A stretch of 64,000 nucleotides of DNA from Pezicula radicicola. Its lineage: Eukaryota > Ascomycota > Leotiomycetes > Helotiales > Dermateaceae. This document shows positions 9,256 through 19,409 of the stretch, piece by piece. Position numbers and translations under genes: made by a program. The stretch covers positions 124,001-188,000 of the forward strand of contig PDUO01000046.1 in NCBI GenBank assembly GCA_003008705.1. Direction: 5' to 3'. Under the pieces are notes generated by a model. The model was not told where the DNA came from. It made no database searches and saw only the letters and a list, made by a program, of their open reading frames with translations. Within the stretch, counting starts at the first letter, position 1, and every line of letters begins with the position of its first letter.

Positions 9256-12036
9256 TTAAGCGCCATTCTTAACATTTCGGCTTTCGTCTTCTACTTGCGT
9301 GATTTCCCATTTCGAAGATTTCCCGGCAGGGGGAGCTAAATGCAATTTATACAAGCCGTGTGTCAATTCAATCGATTTGTTGTCCAACACATCAGACACA
9401 CCGTTCTTGTGCTCGGCTGTTGGTGGCAAATAGAAATGAGCAGTTGTTCCAAACGGGATCTCCAAATGGATATCGATCGCTTTATCCGCTTGCCTCTTAA
9501 AAGTGACAGCGATCTTGCCATAAGGACAATCCACTTCACCTTCGACGTAATCGAACTCAGAAGAATACGGAGGTTTGACACTGAAAGTCCTGTACGCATT
9601 TCCAAGTGGTTTGATACCAAGCACAGCAGCATAAAACCATTCGTAGATGGTTCCAAGCATATCGTGGCATTTGCTTCGACATTCATCTTGCCAGAACTCC
9701 AAGAGAGTCGTCTCACCACGTCGTAAGAATCGCATATATGAGGGATGCTCTTCTTGTCTTGCCATTTGTAGGACAAGATCTGGGCGGTTGAGATCTTCGA
9801 GTGTGTTCCACAAATATTTGAGTCCGATCTCTCCTGCGCGAATCCGACCGTCCGCTACGTCCGACAGGAAAGCGGCTTGTACGCTTGCTATATGTTCCTT
9901 GGGTACGAGGCCAAATTGAAGAGCCATTGCTTGATTAACGGCTGCGCAATCTCTAGATGGAAAGTTGTCTAGCGAGGTGTAGTAGGCACCTTCCCGAGTC
10001 GAGTCGTCAGTAATGAGCAAGTGATTGTTGTAGACCTCATATATACGCGCAGCCCATTTCTGGTACTTCTCAGCTTCTTCTGTTAATCCCTGTTCTCGTG
10101 CCATCATCTCGACGCACCGGAGGCATTTGTAGTATACGGCTGTCTCGATGTTAGCTTGGTGATTGCCAAATGCAATATCCCGTCCCCAGTCACCCAGCCC
10201 ATGTTCAATCAACCCTCCCTTCCGTTCTTTCTTCTTCATGTACTCCATATATGCTTTTGCGGGTCCATAAACTTTCGGAATGACACAAGTTGAATCATAA
10301 TACTTCAAAAGAATATCAGGTAAGAAACAGATTGCACAACCCCAAGTAATAGTATCGTGCATAGGCCCACACATGTAACGCATTTCCGGAGCCATGGTAG
10401 GTACAAGACCATGCGGTTCTTGAGCATCAATAATATCGTCCAATATTTTCGTATAGAGATCCTCCATATCTCTGATATACTGAGTGCCAGGAGCCAGGAG
10501 ATGAGTAACTTCGAGCCAAGCGAACTTCTCTATTTGTGGACAGTCTGTGTGGTAACTGAAGAGATTCGAGGCATATGTCCAGTGACAAGCATTGATCAAC
10601 GCATTAACATCGTCTTTGTCCGTTTTCAAAAACCCAAGACGTCGAGAAGCAGATGAGACGTGCTGGCCGACTACCGAATGGATAACAGGCAGACCTTGGC
10701 CAGCTTCAAGGGCTACACCTTCAACTTGTATATACCGAGCACTCGTGAAGCTGAAATCCGGTGTCCAAGTTTCTTTTCCTTTTCCCTCAAGGAAAATAGT
10801 CGAGTATACATGTGTTTCGAATTGCTTGAACAGCGGGTCCGGCATACGTACTGTGCCGTCTTCATGTACACTCTCCGCATACCGTACTGTGACTTCCGAA
10901 CCCGCATCTCCTTCGACAACAATCTTCACCATTATCGATGAGTTCTGACCAAGGTCGAAACAAATAACACCAGGTCGGGGACTCCTGGTCGACTTAGGTA
11001 TAAAGCTTTCATGAAGAGTAACCGGTGGTTGGCTCTGATAAGACAGCTTTCCTCGTGGTCCGGTTAAAGCCTTCGCAGGAGACCATTCCGAATCATCAAA
11101 TCCCGGTGAATCCCACCCCCAAGGATACAGACGCCTGTCATGGGTCTCCGAGGCATATATATTTGCCAACGTTGTCGCGCTTACTTTGACCTTCCACTCT
11201 GTTGGGGACGAAATCAAAATCTCGTGCTCTCCATCTTCGTAGAAAAGATGCAACTCCGAGAAGAAACAAAGTTCGTTTCCATAGCGAACGTATGTATTGT
11301 CCTCATACATAGGCCAAAAGAATCTATCTCCTTGATCACCAGCATAAAAGCCATTTCCAACATGTGCTCCCAGCACATTCTCTCCCTGCTTCAACTTCTC
11401 AGTCATGTCATAACCCACGAACTGAACCGTTCGGTGATAATTCGTCCATCCAGGATCAAGAACGTGGTCACTGGCTGCTTCTCCATTAACTCTCAAATTG
11501 AAATGACCCAGTCCAGAAGCGAACATAACAGCTTTTGTTGGTTTTCTGGAAAGTGTGAATGCATTTCGGAGGTAGAATGGTTTGTCGGAACCATTGCCGA
11601 TCCAGACACCTTTCCATCGATTCGCTTCATCTTCAAACCACGTCTTGAAGATTAGGGAGGTGTGAGGCATATAGGTTTGATTCATGCTCCATGGTGGTAA
11701 TTGGTGGTTACGAGGATATGCTGTGAAGAAGTGATTCGGTTGGCCTGTGTATGCATTGTCATTTTCGTCCCAAACCGTTATGATCCAGGTATAACTGCTT
11801 GTTGATGCGAAACCTCCTTCTGGTGAGCAGAGAATGTTTCTTTGTTGATTTGAAATAACTTTGCCGGAATCCCACTTTTCACTTGGTGTTTGTCCTTCTA
11901 GAGAAAGAACGACTTGGTAGGCTTTTTGAACTGACCCTTTGGTTGCACTTGAAAGAGCCCAATAGAAGCGAATTTCGTCAACATCTATCCCTAAAGTTTC
12001 ATGGTAGCCATGAATACCACAGCGAATGAATTCCAT
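9256..12036 (-). CDS. Alpha-L-rhamnosidase, glycoside hydrolase family 78
   Basis: An intron-free frame reads 945 codons from 12093, but that first codon is GTG. The first ATG is at 12036, giving 926 aa. Numbering from 12093, the order is an N-terminal beta-sandwich domain (to about 150), a rhamnosidase N-domain (about 180-350), a concanavalin-like domain (about 370-470), the (alpha/alpha)6 catalytic barrel (about 480-830) and a C-terminal beta domain. The catalytic block is DCPQIE (517-522), with Glu522 matching the family's proton donor. TTLLE (795-799) supplies the general base Glu799. The usual DCPQRE...WLGD reads DCPQIEKFAWLEV, so a conserved Arg and Asp are replaced. With no signal peptide, it probably acts inside the cell on rhamnosides imported or released from plant glycosides. 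It is divergent from the sugar porter at 13058. Confidence 0.93.
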   Translation of the reverse strand: MEFIRCGIHGYHETLGIDVDEIRFYWALSSATKGSVQKAYQVVLSLEGQTPSEKWDSGKVISNQQRNILCSPEGGFASTSSYTWIITVWDENDNAYTGQPNHFFTAYPRNHQLPPWSMNQTYMPHTSLIFKTWFEDEANRWKGVWIGNGSDKPFYLRNAFTLSRKPTKAVMFASGLGHFNLRVNGEAASDHVLDPGWTNYHRTVQFVGYDMTEKLKQGENVLGAHVGNGFYAGDQGDRFFWPMYEDNTYVRYGNELCFFSELHLFYEDGEHEILISSPTEWKVKVSATTLANIYASETHDRRLYPWGWDSPGFDDSEWSPAKALTGPRGKLSYQSQPPVTLHESFIPKSTRSPRPGVICFDLGQNSSIMVKIVVEGDAGSEVTVRYAESVHEDGTVRMPDPLFKQFETHVYSTIFLEGKGKETWTPDFSFTSARYIQVEGVALEAGQGLPVIHSVVGQHVSSASRRLGFLKTDKDDVNALINACHWTYASNLFSYHTDCPQIEKFAWLEVTHLLAPGTQYIRDMEDLYTKILDDIIDAQEPHGLVPTMAPEMRYMCGPMHDTITWGCAICFLPDILLKYYDSTCVIPKVYGPAKAYMEYMKKKERKGGLIEHGLGDWGRDIAFGNHQANIETAVYYKCLRCVEMMAREQGLTEEAEKYQKWAARIYEVYNNHLLITDDSTREGAYYTSLDNFPSRDCAAVNQAMALQFGLVPKEHIASVQAAFLSDVADGRIRAGEIGLKYLWNTLEDLNRPDLVLQMARQEEHPSYMRFLRRGETTLLEFWQDECRSKCHDMLGTIYEWFYAAVLGIKPLGNAYRTFSVKPPYSSEFDYVEGEVDCPYGKIAVTFKRQADKAIDIHLEIPFGTTAHFYLPPTAEHKNGVSDVLDNKSIELTHGLYKLHLAPPAGKSSKWEITQVEDESRNVKNGA

Positions 12037-13057
12037 TCTCAGGTTTTTTGATTTCGGTGCTTCTTTCTGCTCTCGGTCTGGATGCGGGAGCACTTTGGTT
12101 ACAGGTGTAGAGATCTAGCAAAGCGAGTTTTACGTGTCAAAGGAAAAGAACAGCAAATCCAATCCTTCGTGTTAGAGATTACCCTCATAAGCGCAGATAC
12201 ACTAGTTCAGAATCGTTAGACACATTCAAAATAACGGGGCGCTTTCCTCCAAACCGCTTTAATTGACCAGATGATCGAGATTACTCGGCTACTGCATCTC
12301 GTTCGTCGCTGCATCTTCCCCCGATTCTTGAAAAGTATTTGCCAGATGGCAAAATAATGCCTGTAATTCGAGAACGAGCCACTCAACTTCGGTACAAACC
12401 ATTGATAGTGGACTTACCTCACCACATGGAAGACCTATCAAATCGAAAGTTCGCCGCCGCTCGCCGCCGCTAAGACGTGTGGTGGGGAATGAGTGTGGAG
12501 AGCGATCGGTAGCTCGTCTCGGCTTTCACTACCTGAATCATGCTCACTTGGTTCTGCAGATTCTGGGGGGGGGAGTCACTTTAATGAGGCTTTTGATCCG
12601 GGGTGATTTCTCGTTGTTTCTTAGTCCGAAATCCGACCTTATTATTCCTATTGTGGCGGTACTTCCCGATGTCATCTATGTTTATTGACCGACTTACTAG
12701 CAGTTTATCAGGTCACCACCAGTTCATGTTCCTAGGTGGTGGACGGTGGTGGACTTTCCTCGCCCCCAGCTTAACCGACGAGAAGCCTTCCACTATGCTT
12801 CGTCCCCAGATTTTGAGTCTAGGGTGTTTCCAGCATGTAAGACTCCAGACTCCAGGTTCCAGATTTGACTAGACTGATTTGATCTCCACGCAATCAGTTT
12901 CCTTCTCTATTCATCTATATAAACAATGTGTTTCCCCACTATGAGACATTGACTCTTACTAGAGCCGTGAGCACCATTGAGGAATCGACGGGCTAAAACC
13001 ATTGTACGAACGGTATATTTGTTTATGGTCTGAAAGTCATAACTTCAATTGCACAAG
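12037..13057. promoter_or_regulatory. Divergent promoter region, rhamnosidase / sugar porter
   Basis: About 1 kb between the two divergent starts, without a gene. It holds a short tandem CGCCGCT repeat near 12455-12470 and CCA/GGT-rich stretches near 12715-12755. Shared control of a hydrolase and a sugar porter is an inference from the arrangement; I could not identify a specific operator. Confidence 0.45.
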
Positions 13058-14621
13058 ATGGGTGTCAAAACAACCTTCCTCTCAGCTACATTCTTAGCCA
13101 TTGGAGGTTAGCGTTCACTCAATCAATCCCAGGGGAAGCTTTTTAACATATTACCAGGTTTCCTCTTTGGTTACGATCTCGGAATCATCACATCTACAAT
13201 CTCCCTCCCACACTTCAAGACCTTCTTCAACAACCCAAATGATAATACAACCGGTGGTATCGTCTCCGCCTTTCAAGGTGGAGCAATTCTCGGTACGATT
13301 ATCAACATGTTCTTCGGTGACCGCCTAGGTCGAAAAAGGACAATCTTCTCCGGTTCCTGCATTTCAGTCCTCGGTTGTGCTCTTCAAGCTGGCGCTACCA
13401 ACATGGCGATGCTAATTTGCGGACGCTTTATTGCTGGGTGTGCTGTTGGTATGCTTACTGCTACTATCCCACTATACGCAGGAGAGTTGAGTGAGGCGAG
13501 ATACCGTGGTATTTTGAGTGGTTTATTGCAGTGGATGTTGAGTTGGGGTTTCTTAGTTGCACAGTGGTTGGGCTACGGTTGCTCTTTTGTGGATTCGCCT
13601 TTTCAATGTGAGTTCATTCTTGAACTTTTTGGTTAACCTAGCTGACGTATGTACCTACACAGGGCGTTTCCCACTTGCTTTCCAATGTGTACCTAGTTTA
13701 ATTCTCCTTGTTGGAGTCTGGTTTCTTCAAGAATCACCACGTTGGCTGATGGAGAAAGATCGACATGAAGAAGCTCTGGCTGTTCTACACAAACTTCGCC
13801 AGGGCAGCACACCAGAAGAGCAAATCGAGCTTGAGTTTCGAGAGATCCGTGATGTTATCGCAGCCGACCGTGCTGCAATGACTGTTTCCTGGTACTCCAT
13901 CATCACCAAAGCATCTTGGCGTCGCCGTCTCATCCTCGGTTGCTTACTGCAGGCGTTTGGACCACTAAGTGGTATTAATGTTATTAACTACTACGGGCCA
14001 CGAATCTACGCAATTCTGGGAATCAGCAATCAGACTTCTCTTATGATCATCGGTATCAGTGGTGCTCTCTCAATCGTCTACTGTACCATCGGTCTCTACC
14101 TTCTCGAGAAAGTCGGTCGAGTCAAGCCTTTGATTGTCTCGGCACTATTCTTAGCCGGTGCTCTCCTCGTCAACTCAGTTTTGGCCACGCATATTGAAGG
14201 AGCAAGTGAAAATCTACTCCGAGCAATGGTAGCCATGAACTTTGTCTTCTCTCTTTGGTACACACCACTAGGCATCATTTCCTGGGTCTACCCAGCCGAG
14301 ATCTTCCCAACCGAAATCCGCAACCTCGGAAATGCTTTAACAACCTTCACAAACTGGGTCCTCAATCTCGTTATCGCCCAAGCATCACCAACAGGACTCA
14401 CAAACCTTGGGTTTAGGTACTTTTATGTGTTCTTTGCTTTTAATATTGTGGCGGCTACGATTTACTTTTTCTTCTTTCCCGAGACTAAAGGAAGGACTTT
14501 GGAGCAGATGGATGAGGTGTTTGGGGATCAGCTTGTTCCCCATGCTATGCAAGATCCTGTTGCTGCGCAGGCAGCTATGGAGAAGGAGGGGGCGATTGCT
14601 GAGACTCATGAGACTGTCTGA
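13058..14621 (+). CDS. MFS sugar transporter (sugar porter family), 3 exons
   Basis: Model: exons 13058-13106, 13158-13607 and 13663-14621, giving 485 aa. Introns of 51 and 55 nt are GT-AG and restore IGGFLFGYDLG and SPFQWRFPLAFQ across the joins. Sugar porter signatures are GDRLGRKR after helix 2 (about residue 70), QESPRWL before the central loop (about 190) and PETKGRTLEQMDEVFG at the end of helix 12 (about 440-455). Twelve hydrophobic helices are evident. The length fits the family (usually 480-560 aa). It should carry a mono- or disaccharide across the plasma membrane with protons. The divergent rhamnosidase makes rhamnose or a rhamnoside a reasonable guess, but substrate cannot be read from the sequence. 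Confidence 0.92.
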
Positions 14622-15479
14622 GGTCCAAATTAGAGATGCCAGTTGGATTCCGCTGCTAAAATCCTTTCGGCGAATCAGTATCAATTATGATAGATGTCAA
14701 CAAAAGAACTTACCTAGCAAGATTAATAAAATATTTCAAGACTTGGCTTAATTCAATCTTGTCTCTAGTATAGTGACAGATTTATACGGCTGTTAATGGA
14801 AATCATTGAGCTAGAAGAACTTGCCTGGATTGACTTCTTATATCCGTAGCTAAGCGAGGCCATCCCAAGCACCTTTCACTCAAATCAGGAAGGTTCCATC
14901 AAGAAGACCATTGGATCTACGATAGGATGGTCAAGAAATATTAGGATAGATTTCACACACTTGAAATATATGAAATACTAAAGAATAATTGGCTTGGTCC
15001 ACTGCTTCTACTTCGTAGGTAAGTTACTGTAGCAACTCATCTATTTTTAGGATCCTAACCAAAGATTTAAGATAAGAATAAGGTTTACTCTTCAAGCCTG
15101 TTTTGATACGTTGGGTTGGGCAAACTTGTTGTGCATGGTCTCGCCAATTAATAAACTATGTCGAGTAATAGGTAACTTCCTTTGTGTAGATCTTTCCTCT
15201 TTTGTGGCGTTTTCAAGCATTGATAGGTAAGGTTAAAAGTTAGAGTTGGCATATCCCTGTAATCATCAAAAGGCGGGGGAGCTTCCCCTCCCCTCGTTTG
15301 AACTTGTTTGCGCTTCGGCCCTCAACTTTTCATCTCGCAAGGTCGATCACTGACTACTGCACCTTCGTTCTCTTTGCTTCTAAATACAATCGCATCCGTC
15401 ATGATCGTACGCACAATTTTGTCGCCTATCGTCTCTTACTGGCATTTTGTGATATAATCGACGAGATAGAGCCCTCACG
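14622..15479. other. Intergenic, no gene seen
   Basis: 3' flank of the sugar porter and 5' flank of the membrane protein at 15480. Only short, unconvincing frames are present. Confidence 0.5.
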
Positions 15480-16770
15480 ATGTGTGCGCCTGCGTTACTC
15501 TTGCGTCGTAGCTTCATCAGCGCAGTTGTGCTTCTGAGCAGCCTTGTTTCTGCAAATGGATTGTTTCCCAGAACTGGCAAGTACCTGTTTCCTTACAGAG
15601 TACATACAGAAGCTGATGTTCCCATAGATGTGGGTCCCCAGACTACAGATCCTGGGTTGGTTCCATGGGTTACGGTCAATTCAAACGGGGTGTCTTCCAC
15701 TGTCACTCCAGTCGTCAAAACTCTCGGTGGTGCACGATTAACGATCAGCGAAAATCCAGCGGCCATAACAGCTACGACGACAAGTTCTGCCACGGAGAGT
15801 TCCGCAGCCACAACTACATCTGCCACCGGGTTGGTAACTGCGACACCAGCAGGCGACGAAGGCGCATTCACAGTCTGTCATAACACAAACGGAGAGTTCG
15901 CTCCATTCTGCAAGCCTAGCAATGGCTCCGAGGTATTTGTGGGGGAAACGTACTACGGTATGACTTCTTTGACTATTACCTGGTCACCATACTGAGAAGG
16001 GCAGTGACTTGGGACCCTAGCTACTATTCGATAACTGAAGGAGCAAACGCGACGGTCTTGATCATAGGATATCACAGGAGGAACTCATCTGGTTTGCGAT
16101 CGCTAGCCTTCACCTCTCCTATAACAGAAAACAGCTATGGTTTTATATCTTGGACAATCGAGGAAGACTGGCTGGAGACTTTTTCATCCAACAATGTAAG
16201 ACACTTATATTTCCACTTGAATTCCAGATACTTGTCCATGGCCATATCAGTGCTCAATGAGTCCTGGTTTATTGTGCTCTCCTAAATTTCTCAATCACGA
16301 CCTTGCGCCCTACGGGCCTTGTTATATTTTCAACATACAAGTACTAACGCACTTTTCACAAGCTAACTCTCTTCATCGCTCCGTTGAATGCCGCCGTGGG
16401 AACGAATGCATCAAGTGTAGAAGGTCCGACTGTCATGGTCACGACCAGCTCCGTCCCAGAACCAACAGGACAGCCAGCTTCGAAGTCACATCGAAACCCA
16501 GCTCTCTACATTGGATTGCCAATAGTACTCGCCTTTTTGATTCTGTGCGCAATGGGTGGCTTCTTCGTATATCGAAAACGACAACACCATGATGGATCAG
16601 GAAACGCTATTGGGGGAGGAAATGGATATGGTGTGCGCAAATCACGTTCTCAGAGATTGGGGAAGAAGGACGTTAATGATATCGAACTAAGAGAGCGAGA
16701 GCTACGATCACCCAGCATTTACAAAGCTCCTCTTTCGCCAGCGCCGAGATCAGCAGGGCTTGGCAGCTAA
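15480..16770 (+). CDS. Secreted-type single-pass membrane protein with Ser/Thr-rich ectodomain (3 exons)
   Basis: Model: exons 15480-15957, 16005-16195 and 16363-16770, giving 358 aa. Intron 1 is 47 nt (GTATGA...GCAG) and rebuilds ETYYVTWDPSYYS. Intron 2 is 167 nt with a TACTAAC-type branch point and joins SSNN to LTLFIAPLNA. The N-terminus is a signal peptide (to about residue 27). A Ser/Thr/Ala-rich stalk (about 95-125), an extracellular domain carrying the VTWDPSYY motif, and one transmembrane helix (about 271-293) then precede a basic, Arg/Ser-rich cytoplasmic tail. This architecture belongs to a widespread fungal family (possibly DUF7137, unchecked) of unknown, perhaps cell-wall-sensing, role. 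Intron 2 is long enough to hide alternative splicing. Confidence 0.8.
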
Positions 16771-17797
16771 TTCTTGTGTTGTTGTAAAGCGCGACAATTT
16801 TCCAACTTGGCCTAGTATATTCTTTGGGGGACGTAATTGAAGTGAGTTGAGAGGCAAAAGGCTTATCTAATTTATGTCATCTCTAGAAAAGACCTTAAGT
16901 GTGTTGAGGTAAGAAATTACATGATTCAATCATGAGCAACATATTTCTAAAGTAGTGCTCTAACATTAGCAAGGCAAATATTTCGAAAAGAACTGAAGGG
17001 AAATTAATAGCATTCACCGTTCCTAACGGGGAAAATAAATTTTACTAACTATTTCACGGTGAATTCCACCTGACCAGTAGTAGTACGTAGCAAATGCATT
17101 TCCAGGCGTGATTGTGGTCTATATCAAAATTGAGGTCTCAAAGCAAATAGGTCCTAGGTACAAGCAAGGCATAATAACATATCAGAAGTTATTTTACGAC
17201 CCCAAGCTACGAAGTGGATGAAGCTGCCTTTAACGAAACCAATATAACAATTGGACCGATACGAGGAAGGTTGCAGGTTACTGTTACCTGAGGTAGTAAG
17301 TAACCAGGGCTCTCTCGCTTCTCTGATTGGTCGGTTCGGTTCGGTTCGCACTCTTTTCCGTCCGACTCTGCGTTGCGTATGCGGTGGTGGCTGGATAAGT
17401 AAAGGGCATGCACAAGGAGGGAACTCGCTACGAAATCTGATGTTTTTGAGCTCTCGTTTCTTCGGGTCATCCCAATCACCCTCTCCATTTTATCAATACG
17501 AAGAACTGCTTACAAAAACCCAGCTTTCACCCACACCATATAGCATAGCCTCATAAACTGTCAGCTTTCCGCAGCAATTTGACGTACAACTTCGAGTTTC
17601 GCTTGCATTTTAAGCTTTACACGCAGTACCTCCTTTTTTTTTAGATCCCGACCTCTAATAATTGAGGGTGTGCAATTAACGTTAACATATAATGCGTCTT
17701 ACCATCTTCGACGTTATTTTGCTTGCAATGCACTTTGTACTCGTCGCGGGACTCCTCTCCGTCTATTTTTCTGTACACTCCAAGAATTCTAGCGACG
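16771..17797. other. Intergenic, upstream of the DUF2156 gene
   Basis: No supported gene. A GGTTC pentamer is repeated around 17332-17350. An open frame from 17694 to 17846 starts with ATG and encodes a short hydrophobic segment (DVILLAMHFVLVAGLLSVYF). It overlaps the chosen start of the next gene in another frame and could act as an upstream ORF. Confidence 0.4.
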
Positions 17798-19409
17798 ATG
17801 CAAAACGATTTATCCAGCAATATGGTACCCGACTACATTGATAATCATGGCCAGAAACCCCAGAAGAAAACTGCAAGGAAAGCTGCTCGAGCTGCGCAAA
17901 GAGCTGCACAAACCCCTCCAAGCTTCTTCGAAAAGCTTGGGCACGATATGGCAGATGGACTAGTGAGAGATTCTCAGCCAACGGAATCACTAAATCTGGT
18001 TGATCGGATAACCTACGCTAAAACTACAACTTCTACCACTATTACAGCGAACTCTCGCACCATATTTACGGAAGAAACTCTCCTCGTGGCAGAATACGGC
18101 TCAATTACCGCCAGTGATCCACCATCCGAGGATCTTGAAGAGCCAGTTGTTCCCTCGAAAAATGTCAGGACTACTTTTGACTTGGGAGACTTTGCTGCGC
18201 TAGCAGCTTTAGAGGAGTTGATTTCTCAACATGGAAGGGTTTCACACATGGGAATCCTCGACTCTTCTTACACTTTCTTCATTACGAAAGACAGAACAGC
18301 TGCACTTTACTACAAAGTCACAGACAAGATCGCCGTAGTCGGTGGAGATCCATTATGTCCACCTAATCTATTCCCTCACGTCCTCTCAGAATTTACCGCA
18401 TTTCGGAAAAAGTCAGGACTGGGTATTGCATTTCTGGGAGCAAGTTCAGCATTCGCCGTTTTATGCTCGTCAAGAAAATTGGGTAACAATGTGTTTTGGA
18501 ATTGAGCGCGTATTGAATCCTATGACGAACCCGGTACTTTTAGGCCAATCTGGGAAATCAATCACAACACGGAACAAACATCTACTGAATCCCAATAAAG
18601 ATAACATAACCGTGGAAGTCTATACGCCACGAAATGGCAAGAATCTTACCCTCCAACGACAATTAGTTTCGGTCTACGATACTTGGCGCTCTCACCGCAA
18701 TGCATCCGGTATCACCCAAGCATACATCACCATCTACGACCCCTTCGCCCTCCCAGATCTAATGACATACGTCTACACCAAAGACGCAACCGGTGTACCC
18801 AACGGCTTCGCCGCCCTCCGTATGCTCGGAGCAAACCAAGGATACCACCTCGACCCCTGCGTAGCACTCCCCGATTCACCAAAAGGAATAACAGACCTCC
18901 TAACCTACGCCTCCATGGCCCTTCTAAAAATCGCCGAAATCTCATACCTCTCCCTCGGTTACGAACCTCTAGATACATTAGGAGAAATCACCGGTATGCC
19001 CAAGGTTCTTGCGGGGGTCTCGAGGAGGGTTCATAGGCGCGTTTTTGGTGGTTTGAATGTTTGTGGGAAGAAGGGTTATTATGATAAGTGGAGGACTGAT
19101 AAGGGGTTGGATAGTCGTTTGTTTTTGATCTTTCCTGGGACGGGGGGTGCGGCTGGTGGGGTGCCGAGTTTGAGACAGACGAGGGCGGTTGTGCATGTTG
19201 CTAATATTTCGCTGAGGAAGACGCTTTTGGGGGGGTCTGGGAAGAGGGTTGTGGAGGAGACGGTGGAGGAGAAGAAGGTGGAAGAGAAGAATGTTGCTAA
19301 TATTCCTTTAAAGAAGTTGCTGGGAAGGTCTGGTGGGAAGAAGGGTTTGGAGGAGAAGGCGGAGGAGACAGCGGAAGAGAAGAAGGTGGAAGAGAAGAAG
19401 AAATCGTGA
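17798..19409 (+). CDS. DUF2156 (GNAT-fold aminoacyl-transferase-like) protein, one frameshift
   Basis: The first frame runs from the ATG at 17798 and carries HMGILDSSYTFFITKD and KIAVVGGDPLCPPNLF. It drops out of phase at a TTTT run (18459-18462). Removing one T continues as AVYARQENWVTMCFGIERVL, then ITIYDPFALPDLM, GFAALRMLG and CGKKGYYDKWRTD, all hallmarks of fungal DUF2156 proteins. Corrected length is 536 aa. In bacteria this fold transfers amino acids from tRNA to lipids. Related fungal proteins have been linked to tRNA-dependent aminoacylation of ergosterol, so a sterol or lipid acceptor is possible but inferred. The tail (19197-19409) is a Lys/Glu-rich tandem duplication. The frameshift is either a real disabling mutation or a base-call error; the intact domain on both sides favours a recent or artefactual change. 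Confidence 0.72.
19197..19409 (+). repeat. Imperfect coding tandem duplication (two units)
   Basis: Unit 1 (19197-19292) and unit 2 (19293-19409) both begin GTTGCTAATATT and encode VANI(S/P)L(R/K)K...LLG, then Glu/Lys-rich EEKKVEEK. They form the C-terminal tail of the DUF2156 protein. Confidence 0.7.

Noticed and set aside
9340..11655. Open frames on the plus strand opposite the rhamnosidase
   Set aside because: They are antisense shadows of a long, clearly coding minus-strand gene.
17694..17846. Hydrophobic frame from 17694 as a membrane-anchor exon of the DUF2156 gene
   Set aside because: No usable donor joins it to the DUF2156 frame. I keep it only as a possible upstream ORF.
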